Shown here in pieces: positions 22,578 to 37,000 of a stretch of DNA of 64,000 nucleotides (position 1 is the first letter of the stretch; each line of letters opens with the position of its first letter). The position numbers and the translations under genes are program-made. The DNA comes from Pseudofabraea citricarpa (lineage: Eukaryota > Ascomycota > Leotiomycetes > Helotiales > Dermateaceae), in assembly GCA_029641185.1 (NCBI GenBank), contig JAPWGK010000014.1:1213508-1277507 (forward strand). Direction: 5' to 3'. The notes beneath the pieces are model-generated. The model ran no database searches and was not told where the DNA came from. It was given only the letters and a program-made list of their open reading frames with translations.

Positions 22578-25110
22578 TAAAAAAGAAAAAAAAGAAAAAA
22601 TATAAGGTTTAAATCTTATATCTCTCTCTTTTATTTAGCTTATTTAACTCGTTTACTTTTTTACTTAACTTATTTGCTTCTTAATCCTTTAATTATTAGG
22701 CTTTTATTTTACTAATAATAACTTAATATAAGATTTTAGTAACCTCTTATTATAGCTAAAAACTTTACTAGATATAATACTTAATATTATTACCTATTAA
22801 AATAAGCTTAATTATAAATACTTTTTTAGTTTAATCGCTCTAGAATTTATATCCTAAGGTTTATTTATATTTATTAAACGTTTATAATAACTCGAATATA
22901 ATAATATAATTTATTATTTAGATATTATAGCTTACGCTAATAAGATTAATATTAGCGATTAAGATTTTTATAGCTATTATAATAAGTTTTTTAAAAGTAT
23001 TATTAAACTCTTATAAATTAAAGGAACGAATAAGTCTTATACGAGTATTATTACTTAATTAAGAACTTAGGGTTATTACCTTAAGATCTAAAAATAACTA
23101 GAGAATTATCTAACTATTATATAATATATTAGTTATTATATCTAATTATAACTTAAAATAATAACTTACTAATCGTATAATTATAATACTTATAAGTGAA
23201 ATATAAGTAATTAATATCTTTATATTAGGATCTCTACTTATTATCCCCTAAATAAATCTTATAAGCTTTTTTATTTTATAACTATTAACTAATAAGCTTT
23301 ATAAGAGATAATCGTACTAGGTATTATTAATAATATCTTAACTAATAATAGTATATAAATCGTATACTATAACTAGCTTATTATTTAGATTAAGATTATC
23401 GCCTAATTTATATTAGCTAATAATAAAAAAGATTATATAAGTAGGAAAGCTTATATAATAATATATATAATAAAATAATATAAATTTATTAAAACCTTTA
23501 ATACTCTAGACTAATTATAAGTTTCTTCTTCTAGTATATATCTATCTTATTATAGTTATATTATATATTACGTTTATTTCTTTTTATATAATATTAATAA
23601 GATCCTAGATTAATTATATATATATATAATCGGTTATTATTATAATATTATTAATATATAAGAGTAATAATTTAATAAGTTACTTATTAAATTATAAATT
23701 AGTAGATTATTAACTTAGTATAATTAAACTAAGAGCTATAAAAAGCTTAAGAGAATATAATATTTTATATACGTCTAGTTAATCTTTTACTCTTTAATTA
23801 TACGATTCGTTTTCCTTAAGAATCGCTTAATATATTATATTTAAAGCTTAAATACTTTCTAATATATTATATTAGAGGGATTTAATAGTATTATTAGTCT
23901 TATAATTTTAATTCTTTCTCTTAAGTACTTTTATTACTAAAAGAAGGTTATTAACTCCTCTAATAATAGGTATTATAGAAAGAAGGATAAATAATAAAAG
24001 CTCTAAAATATTTCTATTAAAATATAAGTATTTTATTTATAAGAGGAAATATTAGTATAAAATAATATTCGGGTTTCGGATTTTATAGAATTCGTCCTAA
24101 AATATAATCGACTAAGAGTATATTTTACGATTTATAATACGAATAAAATCGTTTCTTTTTACTTTAGTAGATAAGGTTTTATTTAATATAATAATAAATA
24201 TAAATTTATAATAGTTATACTTTTCTTTATTAGCTTTATTATTAGCTAAATACTCCCTAGGGTAATATAAGTACTAAGAATCTTTTAGCTACTTATAATA
24301 TTTAATATATAACTCTAGATACTTATAAATATCTTTTTTAGTAACTTTTAAGTTTTTTAGGCCTTAGAATATTAATATAAACTCTTATTTCTATTATAAA
24401 ATAAGCTTTAGAGGTACGACTATTAGGGTAAGTATAATATATAATCTAGAGATTAAGTTTACGCTTAGAGAAAACTTAATATAAGGATATTATACTCCCT
24501 AATATTCCTAGGAAAGATAAATAATATTTTTACTCTAAGATTATTCTTTTATTAATCTAGATAAATACTTTTAGAAGCGATATCCTCTTAAGAATTTATT
24601 AAAATCTATTTAAGCGGCTATTAATTCGTATTAGACCTAGTTATAACTTAAGACTTTTATAATCTTATTAATATTAGTTTTATTAGCTAAAATACCTCTA
24701 AATATATTATATATTTGCTACTTAAATAACTATTAAGTTATATACGCCTAATAAAACTATAAGTAATAATTTAAACTATAACTAAGAAAGATAATAATAT
24801 AATTAGTAGAAGTTAAGAATTTTATTAGGTTATAAAAAAAGAATTTATAATACTTATATTATTCTTCTAAAGAAAAATACTTAATCCTAGGAAGGTTTTT
24901 TATATTAGTAAAACTAATATTATATATTAATTAGTTAACTAAACTACTTATATAATAAAATAATATTAACTTACTCCTTAGGATTAAAGCTTATAATTAG
25001 ATCTTATATAATTTCGTTTATAAGCTTATTTAGTAGTATTATACTAATAATAAAGATAATATTTTTAGGTTACTTATTAATATAACTTAATTTAATAAAT
25101 AATATATTAT
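22578..25110. other. RIP-degraded DNA, unassigned
   Basis: About 2.5 kb of TpA-rich sequence. The plus strand at 22.9-23.5 kb can be read with TAA/TAG as Gln/Trp, giving an acidic-to-neutral helix-like protein, but I recognise no motif. Nothing else is supported. Confidence 0.35.
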
Positions 25111-25117
25111 TTAACCT

Positions 25118-25592
25118 TTCGTCTAGCTACTAATCTAAGTTATTACTTAGATTATTATCTGATTTACTAGCTAACTTATTAGTTAATTTATCGTCTAGAT
25201 TATTATCTAACTTATTAGCTAACTTATTATCTAGTTTATTATCATTTAGTTTATTATTTAACTTACTTAACTTACTAGGTAATTTACCTAACTTATTAGC
25301 TAATTTATTATCTAATTTATTATCGTCTAATATATTAGCTAATTTACTTAACTTATTAGCTAACTTATTATTTAGTTTATTATCGTATAATTTATTATCT
25401 AATATATCTAACTTATTAGCTAATTTATCTAACTTATTAGTTAACTTATCGTTTAGTTTATTATTATCTAGTTTATTATCTAATTTACTAACTAACTTAT
25501 CGTCTAGTTTATTATTTAATTTACTTAATTTACTAGTTAACTTATTATCTACTTTATTTAACTTATTAGCTAATTTATTATATAATTTAATA
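25118..25592. repeat. Degenerate short-period array of TTATTAGCTAA / TTATTATCTA words
   Basis: AACTTATTAGCTAA, AATTTATTATCTA and GTTTATTATCG variants follow one another for about 475 bp with spacings in multiples of three. On the minus strand this reads as a Lys-Leu-x-x repeat (KLANKLDNKLDD-like), so it may be a repetitive protein segment of a lost gene. The orientation is a guess. Confidence 0.65.
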
Positions 25593-27221
25593 TTCGAGTT
25601 AAAAGAATTATTATTATTATTAATAAATTATTTTTATTTCCGATTATATATTATTACTATTAGGTACGTATAATATATCTTTAGTAATAATATAAGTAAG
25701 AGATCTTAAGATAATTTAATAGCTATTATTTTAGGGTAAATATTAAGTTTAATATCTAGTTAATTAATTCTTTAGGCTAAGAGAACGATTATATACTAGT
25801 AATTATTTAATCTAACCTTTATATTTATATTACCTAGTATCTAATATATAATTTAATATTATTTTTTATTAAAGCTAATATCTAACTTAAAAGAATCTAT
25901 TAATATATCTTTAAAGATTTTAAAATTAAGATTAATAATAGTTAAATTCTCTAATAACTTACCCTAGCTACTAGAGGCTATAAACGTTAATAAGATATTA
26001 TAATATAAAGAGGAAGTCGGAAGTATTTTATTAGTAACTTTTACGCTTATTATTTAAATTAAAGTAAGTATAAGAGGAATTAAAAAACTTACTAGTAATA
26101 ATAAGAAGGCCGAATATTAATTATATATAAGAGTACTAGGAGTAATAAGAGACTTAGTTCGATTTAGTCGACTTAATATTCGCTTATAATTAAATATAAT
26201 TTATTTTATATAACTTTATATAATACTTTTAACTTATTTTAGGTTTATTATATTAATCTAAGACTAATTATATTATAACTCGAAGGTATTTTTAAGTACT
26301 CGAGTAATTTATAATAGCTTATTATAAATTAGGTTATTTTTATACGTATATATAAATTAGTTAATAGATTTAATATTAGTTATTATTTTAAGTTAAGTAA
26401 ATAAGTCGGATTTACTTATTATATTATAAAGCCTTAAGCCTAAGATTAATAACTTATTATTTAGGTTTTAGTTTTTTATTAGTCTAATATTATATTATAT
26501 AATATATTAGTCTAGGGCTAGAAGAGTTAACTATTAAAAGCCTAAGAACGATATTATATTAAACGCGTATAATAGATAAAAAGTTAAAATAAAGAAAGTA
26601 AAGCTTTTAAGTTATACCTAAGAATAAGATAAATAATAAAAAGTTATACTTATTATTATATACTAATAAAAGATATAAAATAAAAGGTATTTTACGCTTA
26701 TAATAATATATAAATCGAATAATAAAAGAAATTAAAAGTAAAAGAAAAAAAGAAAAAGATTTTTTTATAAGATTATTTATCTTAGGTAAAATAACCGGCT
26801 AATAATAAGAAGTAAAACTATTAAATAACTAGCTAATATAAGGTAACTATAATTATTATATATATTTTATTATCTTAATTATAAGACTTCTTTTAAAAGT
26901 ATATAATAAGATATAAGTTCTTAAAAATTATAATAAATAAAATATTACACGTACGCGTCTTAGGAAAGTTATTTATAAAAATCTAATATAAGCTTTAATA
27001 GTAATAAATCGAATTATAATACTTATAATAAGAGACACGAAGATAATTAATATAAATACGAAAGTTATAATTATAATATTAAGCTATAACTTAAGAGCTA
27101 AACTAAGTTTATATTAGCGCTTTTATTATTAAAATAAGAAACTTATAGTTAATAATAATAAAATAACCTAAGATAATAATAAATATAAGTAATAAAAATA
27201 AGAGAAAAGCTCTTATAACCT
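25593..27221. other. RIP-degraded DNA, unassigned
   Basis: No decodable gene, RNA gene or clear repeat in this 1.6-kb stretch. Confidence 0.35.
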
Positions 27222-27574
27222 ACTAGGAAGTTAAAGTAAAAGAATAAAAAGAATAATTAAATATTATAGTATAAGACTAAAAAGACTTTAATATAAACTT
27301 CTACTAGGTATTATACTAGAGAGTTATAAAAGAGATTATAGCTAGAGTAAAAGAGAAAGATAATCGTCTAGATTATATAAAAGTAAGAAATATATTTTAA
27401 CTCGATTAAGATAATTATAGATATATTATTTTAACTCGGTTAATATAATTATAAAAATAATACTTTAACTTAGTTATAATAATTATAAAAATAAGAATAA
27501 GAATATTATAGTATAAGACTAAGAAGACTTTAATATAAACTTTTACTAGGTATTATACTAGGGAGCTATAAAAG
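27222..27574 (+). repeat. Dispersed coding-like motif, copies 2 and 3, with a short array between
   Basis: Copy 2 (27,222-27,333) and copy 3 (27,502-27,574) of the motif described at 21,518 flank about 100 bp in which TTTTAACTCGGTTAATATAATTATA-type words repeat every ~33-50 bp. Copies 2 and 3 are 249 bp apart, so the pair may itself be one large tandem duplication. Confidence 0.55.
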
Positions 27575-28799
27575 TAAAATAATATATAAATAAGAGAGGA
27601 TAATAAGGATATTATTTATTTGGTTTAGGTATTATAATTATAGTTATAGGTTAGATTACCTAAGTTACGTTTTAATCTTAATAATTTTAGTATTAGTATT
27701 TTACCTAATAAATAATATCTTTTATATTATTTTATATATATAATAACTCGTCTTTATATATAATTTATCTAATAATATCTAATAAGAAATTATATCTAAC
27801 TTAATTTAATACTTTTAATATAATAAATAATATTAGAATCTTAGTAATATAATATAATATATAGTTTTATTTATAATATATTAAAAGATTATAAATCTTT
27901 TAGTTATATAACCGATCGTAGATATAAACGGCTAATAATTTATAGAAAAAGATTACTAAACTACCTAGAATAAAGATAACTTTAATAATAATATATTATC
28001 TTACACTTTAGCTAATTATATATATAATAATACTTTAAGATTATAATTAATTCTACTAATATATATATTAGGGCTCTCTCTTATAGAAAATATTCTTACT
28101 AGTAGTAATTCCTTTAATTTATAAACGACTTTATTTAAGGACCTTAATAGTTAGATAAATAATAATATATAAAATAAAAGTAATATAAAAGATAAAGAAT
28201 TATAGGATAAAAAGTATATAAATAAGTAATTCTTTCTTTAAGATTAGTTATACGCTCCTATAATAATAATATCTTCTAGAATTAATAGTTTTAAGAAGAT
28301 AACTAGAAAGTAGGCTAATAAACTTATAGATCTAAGAATAATTATTAGTAAAAATATTCTAATAACTCCTCTTATATTAGATATTAAAAACCCTTAGGTA
28401 TTATTTAAAACCTAGACTAATTATACGCTTATTATATAATAATTATAAGCTAGCTATATAAAAGGGAATATATTAGACTTTTTTAAGGACCTAAGACTAA
28501 AAGTAATATATATATTTTTATATATACGAATATATAAGAATATCTTTAATTATTTTTATAAGATCTTATACGAAATACTAGGATAAGATAAATAAATTAA
28601 GAACTAGTTATTAATAGATATACTAGGATTATTATAGGAACTTTTAGTATATAAGTTATTATATTAAGATATTATATTATATCTAAGGTTTTTATTAAGA
28701 TATAATTTATTTACTTAAGATATAATATAAGTATTAGTATAATAATATTAGGTAATAGATAATATTAGGTTATATAATAAGATATATATTACTTAATAG
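27575..28799. other. RIP-degraded DNA, unassigned
   Basis: TpA-rich sequence without recognisable coding trace or repeat. Confidence 0.35.
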
Positions 28800-29275
28800 C
28801 TTCTTATATAAAGTTTAAGCTTATATTAAACCTAGCTTAAAACCGGATTAATATAAGTTCCGAGGTTTAAGCTTAGTTCGAGCTAGCTTAAGCTTACCTT
28901 CCTACCTTTACGTAATACGATTAACTCTAGGTAAATTCGGAGTAAACCTGATATTAAATCCGGGTTAATACTAGGTAGAATTAGAGTTAATATTAGATTA
29001 ACTCTTAGCCCGATCAGATCCGACTTATATAAATATCTTTATAACTCGATAATAGAATTAATAGGTTAGATCCGATTCGATCGGATTAACTAGTTAATCC
29101 GGAGTTAATCTAGAGTTAATATTAGGTTAACTTAGGATTAAACTAATATTTATATAGATATACTATTAGATTTATATAGAGTATATATATAATATATACG
29201 TAATATATATATAATATATATATAATATATATATAATATATATAGTATATATAATATATATAAATTTAATATAAT
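28800..29275. repeat. GC-richer island plus TA run, possible inverted-repeat arm X
   Basis: 28,838-29,150 is clearly richer in G and C than its surroundings (words CCGGATTA, GTTCGAGC, AAATCCGGG, GATCGGAT), and is followed by a TATATA run to about 29,275. A similar pair of segments in reverse order lies at 40,490-40,930. The best shared word is TAAATCCGGGT followed by ATACTAGGTA. Similarity is patchy, so the arm assignment is weak. Confidence 0.4.
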
Positions 29276-30508
29276 ATTATATTATAGAGTTATACTATAA
29301 AGTATATACTCGTACTTATAAGAAATCTAGATTCTACTTATATAATAAATAAAAGTTATCCCTAGCTTTATTATTATTATTACTACTATTACTACTATTA
29401 TTATTATTATTATTATCGTTATTATTATCGACTTTATTTTATAGTTTATTATCTAGTATAAGTACAAAGTAGTCTTTATATTTACTTAATAATAGTAGTT
29501 TATATATATCTACTATTATTATCTTTTTATAAGTAGATATCTTAAGATATAAATCCTTTATACTAAGCTAAGCTATTAAGAAGAGAATTAGGAATATATA
29601 TCTCTTACCTTAGAATATTATAATAACTAGCTATAATATATATTATAGCTACTCTCTTACTTAATAAAAGTCGCTTATCTTAAATATCTAGTAAAAGCCT
29701 AGATTTATAGTAAATAATATATACTAGTAAAATCGAATATAATTACGTTTATTAAACCTTATAATATTCCGTATATTATAGTTTATTTCGAATATATAGC
29801 AAAGCCTTCTATTAAACTTATTATTAGGAGATAATATTAAAAGAATAATCTTTTTTAAGAGTTATAATATAAGTAAGATATTATCTAATAACTAGTAGCC
29901 TTTAACTAATACTCTAACTATAAAGTAGCGATTATCCTCTTTAACCTTAATTCCTATATTATAATTCTTAGTTGTATTAATACGCTCTAATAATAGGATA
30001 AAGCTTTTAACTAGCTTAAGATAATACTTTTCGATTAAGCGTAATAGCTTAGCTAATTCTAGGTATATTATATCTTATAAGCTAGTAAATCTAAGTTATA
30101 GTAACTATATAATATTATCCTTAGTAAAAAGATATACTATTAGGTTTAGTAATAATATTATATTAGCCTACTTCTTTTACTTCCTATATACTATTAGCTA
30201 TAAATTTAGTAGTTAAAATATATATACGTATAATATAATTTTCTACTTAATATATTATAGTTTATAATATACGTATATTCGAATATATTATTTATAATAT
30301 ATAAACTAATATATATATTAGGCAGATAATATAACTTATCCTACTTTGTTATTTTCTTTTATATTAGAACCTTAACCTTTATATTTATATTATTAGAGGA
30401 ATTATTATTATTATTACTTATTATACTATTACTTATATTATCGTATACGTGATTACTACTTTATTCTACCTTATTTATATTTATATTTTAAAGTCTAAAA
30501 ATAGCTTT
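29276..30508. other. RIP-degraded DNA with a short ATT/ACT microsatellite
   Basis: 29,368-29,430 is an interrupted TTA/CTA repeat. The remaining 1.1 kb has no decodable gene. Confidence 0.4.
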
Positions 30509-30509
30509 C

Positions 30510-30854
<345 letters not shown>

Positions 30855-31199
30855 GTTACTCTTATTTTTATTTCTTTAATTTACTCGAGTCTAGGAAAGA
30901 TATTCTTATTATTCTTATTATCCTAGAGAGCCTTACTAAAAGATTATAATACTTTATTATTTATATTCTTAATAGATTAAACAAGTATATTATATACTAA
31001 TCTAAAGTTACGGAATTATATAATTAACTCCTTAAATATATTTAGCTTATCAAGCCTCTAGCTAATACTAGTAATTAAGCTAGTTATAGTAGCGAAAAGG
31101 ATTAAAATAACTAAATCTAATAAGTTTATTTTAGTAATCTTTTATATAAAATATATAAATCTTATCTTATATTATATTTTCTTTTTATAATAGTATAAG

Positions 31200-32960
31200 A
31201 TTAATAGGATTAAGAGTATAATATAGCTAATTTCTAACAAAAACTAAGAGAATAAATATAATAGGCTCTAGATCCTAGCCTAATTACTTAGGAAAGGAAA
31301 TAATTATATTATCTTAATATAACTTATCTTACTAACTACTATAAGAATATAATTAAATAGGAGATTATATATAACTCGGCTAATACCTCTTTACTCGAAA
31401 TAAGAGGTATTATAGCTATAGCTAAGTATAAGATCTAGTATCAGATATATACGTGTAATTATTAGTAGCTCTTCTCATATATTACGTAACTTAAAGAATA
31501 TTTGTCTTTTATAATAGTTATTAATCTAAAGATCTTACTTACACAAAAAGATAATATTAAAATAAAATCTATTATTCTTTATTATATTATATTTAAAGTT
31601 ATCTCGCTTATATTACTAGTAAAAGTAAGCCTAATATCCTCTAGCTAAGTTATATTATATAAAGCTAAAGTTATCTATAGCTTATAATATATTACTAGTT
31701 AGGATAATTAGGGAAGCTTTTATTATAGTATTAGTATTACTAATACGTAGTATAATATCTCTACCTAGTATATTTATCCCTAACTTTAGATTCCGAATAA
31801 TATTAGAATATTTAATATTATATAAACTAAGGGTAAGAGTAAACTAGTTAGTAGATTTCCTTTTCTCTTTATAATCTAGATACGCTAGTATAATATAAAA
31901 GCTTTTTAGAGCGTAATATATATTATAATATATACTAAAGTTATTAATAAATAAGATAAATAATAGAGATCTTAAAAGCCGCTTAGGTATAAACTCGAAT
32001 AAGATAATATAATCCCTACTATAATATTATATCTTAAGATTAGCTTATAGTAGATATATATAACGTATAAATTTAAAGGTTATAGACTTTATATCTATAA
32101 TCCGTTTAATAAAATATCTAGACTCTAAGTCTTAGATATTATAATTCTTATTATCTAGATTATACTCCTATTATATTAATACTTCGAGCTTATAATTTAT
32201 TATATATAAAAGTACCTTAAATATAAATTTAAGTAAAAGATATTTACAGGTATTTGTTATATATAATTTATTAAAGTTTAGGTTAGATTTATCTACCTCT
32301 TATTATATTATAACTAGCTATAATATTAATATAATATTATTACGCCTAAATAAAGTCTAGCTTTTATAATTATAACCTATAAATATAATACGTCCCTTAA
32401 AGAAACCTTCTATAAGCTAGATAAGCCGTATAATATTACTAGAAAGAATAATATCCCTATTAGATATATATACGAACTTACTAGATATTATTATTATAAA
32501 AAAGCCTTATAAGCGAGACTCTTAAAATTCTTCTAGAAAGTTAATATAATATATTATACTAAAGTATATCTTATTAGTTAGTTTAGTCGCTAATATAATC
32601 CTATAAACTAAGTTTATAAGGTCGTACTAGTAGTACTATAATATATATTAAATACGAATCCGTGCTAGCTTACCCTTCTTAGTAGCTATTAATATATCTT
32701 ACTTCTCTAGTATTACCTTAATCGGTCGATATATTATTCGAATTATAAGTAATTATATTCGTATTACCCTCTTTAACGTATTAAGCTTCGATAATAGAAG
32801 AATATACTTAGTATTATCAGATATACCTCTTATTATTATACTTATCTCTTATATTTCCTTTAGTCGTTTATAGTTTATTCTTAAGATCGAAAACTTCTTA
32901 TATTATAGGCTAAACGCTATATAAAATAATAATAAAGGCTTATTAGGATTATAAGCTTAT
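31200..32960 (-). pseudogene. Relic of a large KDZ/Plavaka-like transposase-family protein (minus-strand copy)
   Basis: The frame is closed only by TAA/TAG, most of them explainable as former CAA/CAG/TGG. In minus-strand order I read KIYFSIIYYINFLEEFQES near 32,575-32,520, then FINNFSIYYNIYYALKSFYI near 31,970-31,910, then TNQFTLTLSLYNIK, then ILQAIDNFSFIQYNLARGYQ, NNRFYFNIIF near 31,575 and LDLILSYSYNTSYFE near 31,430. This block order corresponds to a repeated fungal protein group I recall as DEFGLYRN...TLGPHG...GDMPQQ...GRYH...LDLIL. I link it to KDZ/Plavaka-type transposases from memory, so the family name is tentative. The homologous copy lies at 57.4-59.7 kb. It sits 3' of a helicase relic on the same strand. 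Confidence 0.5.
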
Positions 32961-34840
32961 ATAGATTATATATTAGATAATAGTAGTAATAATAGTAGAA
33001 AGAATAAAAAAGCTTATAAGAATTATAAAGAAAAAGATATTATCTCTTTTAAAGAGGTAGCCTTAGATTTAATATTATTATTATCTTTAAGAATAAGATT
33101 AATTATATATATATCTTCTAGTACTTAGACTAATTTATTAGTTATATCTATTATATTCTTATTATATAAAAGCTCCTTCTTACTAGTATTATTATTCGAG
33201 TTAATATTTATATTAGTATTATTTTATATATTATTAGCGTCTACTATAAATATTATTTTAGAGAAGATTTCTATAATATTTATACTTATAGTATTTATAT
33301 TTATAATATCGTATATAAAAGAAGAGTTTATAATATAATTAATTATAAAGTTATCCTAAGGGTTAAGAAAATTATTAGAGCTAAAGCTAGAGCTAGAGTT
33401 AGCGTATATATCTAGTATAAATAAAGGCTATTATATTATATTTCTAGAGCTATATTATCGCCTCTAGAATACGAACCGATTCGTGTTTCTTTTATATATT
33501 ATAATTATTAGTTTTTATACGCGTACGCGTATTAGTATTAGTTATAAAAGTAATAGTAGTAATAATAGTAGTAGAGCTAATAGAGGTTAAGATAAAAGTT
33601 AAGATACGACCTTATAAAAAAAGCAAGTATATAATATATATAAAGGTCCTAATTATATTATAATTAATAGGTTAGCAGGTAATATATATATTTAATAATA
33701 AACTTTTAATTTATTTTATTTTATTTAGACTAATATTTAATAAACTAAATAATCTTCTTTTTATAAAGAGAGTAATATTAACGTTAAATAAATAACAAAT
33801 AATATACGTAGGTATAAGCTTAATTATTTTCCTAGTATAAGTTACTTTATAAGGGGTAAAAAAAAAGGAAAACAAGTAAACTCTAGTAAAAGGCTTCTAT
33901 AAAAAGGAAATATAAAAAGGTATTTACTAGGGTATTATTATAAAGGGGGTATTATTAGTAATAAAAAAAAAAAAAGAAAGTAATAGAATAATTATATAAC
34001 GTAGGTCGACTATAAAATATTAGTATTATTATTTAGTATTTATATAAGATATTATACTTATAAAATCAACCTATAAATAATATACGAGTATAAGATAATA
34101 GAAAGAAAGATAAGGGAAGGTAGATAAATAATTAGGAATATCTAGAGAAGTTATTTCTAAGGTATAAGAAATAAAAGCTATATAAGTAGTTAATATATAT
34201 AATTATAAGTCTAGGGTACGTACTTATTAATTAAAGGAAGTATTTAATATAATTGAAGGTAATATTTATATATATTATATAACTTATTAAGAGTAATTAA
34301 TATAATAAAAGAGTAAAAGAAGTAATTTATATTATAATATTAGAGAAAATATACTAAATAGTAATAGATTAGTAAAAAGATAGCTTATATTATAATACTT
34401 ATTTGGAGGAGTATAATAGATAATAAGGTAGGAGTACGTAAAAGCTTTCTTTAGCTAAATAATAAGTAATATTTCTATCTACTACTTCTTATCTTTATTA
34501 GCCTTAGCTAGCTTTACGTTACTATTAAAAACCTTAATAAATTAACTTATACTAATTTAAGATAATATAAAAATAAGTCTAGTTAGAGATAATAGCTTAG
34601 TATTATCTAGGATACGTATATCTCTTACTTTTAATAATATATTATCGATAAAATATTATTTATAATCCTAAACTTCGAATATATTATTATTATTATTATA
34701 AACAAGCGTATTATTAACCTCTAAAATATTAATTAACAAGTATACTATTATTAATAGTAGAGCCTTAATAAAAGTCTAGGAGATTATATAATACGAGAAT
34801 AAAGATAATAAATTAATCTTAAATAACTTTATATTAAAAA
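32961..34840. other. RIP-degraded spacer between transposase-like and helicase relics
   Basis: No assigned coding. A 16-bp perfect palindrome of ACGCGT words lies at 33,517-33,532. Short AAT/AGT-type repeats occur at 32,977-33,005 and 33,535-33,580, near the place where the plus-strand copy has an Asn/Ser-rich stretch. Confidence 0.4.
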
Positions 34841-34849
34841 GTTAAGTTA

Positions 34850-37000
34850 AATACTAGAATCTTTCTACCTATTATATACGAGTACTAATACTTAGAGGAG
34901 TATCTAACTCTATAAAATAATTATAAAGTTATTATAGATTTAATCTTATAAACCTAATATAATAATTACTAATTAGAACTTAGTAGCTATTATAATTAAA
35001 AGTAAAATTATTAATAATATCTTATCTCTTTTATATACTAAGTTTAAACGTATAATAACCCGATTAAATATAAAGAAGTTTTATAATACTATAAACGAGA
35101 AGCTAGTTAGTAGGCGTAAAGTAAGCTATAAATATCTTACGTTTCTTAATTAATATAATATTAGTAATAAGAATTAATAATACTCTAATCTTTAGGTTAT
35201 CTTAATAAATAAATACTAAGATAATAAGGATATTATACTTATTAGGAATAAGATTAAGTAATAATTAGACTTTTTCTTTTATTTAATTCTAATATAATAT
35301 CTTAATTTATCTTTATAATAGATCTAGGGAAGCTTTCTAGGATTTAATAAATCCGGCTATTATATAAGAGCCGACTTATTCCTATCTAAGTTATATTAAT
35401 AGTAATATTAATTAACACGCGTATTTAGTATTATAAACGATTTTCTTATTATTAATTATCTTAATAAGTTTAGATATTAGGAAAAGAGATAATTAGGTAT
35501 AAACGTATATCTCTTTTATAGTTTATATTATTTCGAGCTTATAATTAAATTTATAAGATATAAATTTAATTAAGGATTTCGATATATTAGTAGGATTATA
35601 ACTAATATATATATAATAGATTATTACTTTTTACTAGATTTTTTATAAATAAAACCTAGTTATATTAGTATCGACTAAATATCTAGTAATTTATCGCTTA
35701 ATAGCTATTATAGAAAGTCTAAATTTAATAAAAGGAGATAAATCTAAGAGTATATAAAAATTAGTATATTTCTAAATCTCTTTTCTAAGAATAACTTCTT
35801 TAGTATTACTCTAGTTAGGCTTAATAAAATATAATAATCCTTTAAAATCTAATATACGATTAGATAATACTAATACTATTATAAAGAGATAAAAACTAGC
35901 TCTAAGTATTAAAATAAAAGTATATCTAGATATATTCTTATTCTTTATAATATACGCTTTATTAATAAAGACTAGACTAATCTTAGAGCGAAGATCGTAT
36001 AAAAACTATAGATTATATTTATCTTATCGGTTTATAGCTTCTTTTACTAATATCCTTAGTACTCTAGATTTAACTCTCTAGTTATATCTTACTCTAAGAT
36101 TATAATAACTTACCTAGGTTCGTATAATTAATATAATTTATACTTAAGAACGAAGCTCTTATTTATTAAAGAGGTTTAATTTCTTATCAAATATATTATA
36201 GATATAATTAAATATAAACGTCTCCTCTTATTTATCCTTATAATAAATATATACCTTAAAAGTAGGGTTAAATTTAATAATATCTATCGCCTACTAAAAT
36301 AATATATATTATAAGATAATAAGAAGTATTAGTTTATTAGATCTTATTATAAGATACTAGACTAATAAAAGAGAAATAATAATATTATTTAAGATAAGCT
36401 CTTAACTATTATTAATAAGAACTTAGTTTACTATCTTATAATTATTATACTTAGCTAATAAACGATCGTATTTAGCCTTTGATTTATAATATATATTAAT
36501 AAGCTTACGTCTATTATTTAAGATTTATAATAGTTAGAGAGTAAAAGTCTAGAGAAAACTTCCCTAGGTTTAACCTACTAACTATATAATACTAATATAT
36601 TTAAAGGTCTTCCTAAGGCTAATCTAATTAGTAATAAGATATTCTTTAAGCTTAGCCTTTATATATAATTATCTAATACGATTAATAATAATAACCTAAA
36701 AGAACTTAAAGATTAAATTTTAAGGTATTACCTAAAATCTAAGACGTATTAGGTTAAAACCTAAACGTTTATACGCGCTTATATAATTTACTAACTAATA
36801 TTCTAGTTTATCTTATAAGGACTTTAGAAATATAGCCTAATTCTAATAAGGTTTCTTTATCTTTTCTAGCCTAAGCTTCTAAGATACGTTAATAATACTA
36901 GCTAACTCCTTCTTCTAGGTTATTTTATCTAGAGCTACTAATTTTATATTCTTATTATAATCTTATAGAATATATACGAGTTATTAGAGTTTAACTAGGT
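34850..37000 (-). pseudogene. Relic of an SNF2-type DEAH helicase (minus-strand copy)
   Basis: SNF2 ATPases are DNA translocases with ordered helicase motifs. Reading the minus strand with TAA/TAG as Gln/Trp, I find a motif I-like LITNQISLRKTF at 36,640-36,605 (family form ADEMGLGKT). A motif II-like FINKAYIIKNKN is at about 35,970-35,938 (family form DEAH; RIP changes GATGAAGCGCAT to AATAAAGCGTAT, exactly as seen). A motif III-like VLSNRILDFKGL is near 35,880-35,840. Motif V/VI-like IRFIRLNL and STRIQQ are at about 34,950-34,875. Order and spacing fit the family. N-terminal to motif I, EALRKDKETLLELGY-type sequence is also readable. The gene is dead. A second copy on the plus strand has the same motif spacing. 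Confidence 0.6.
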
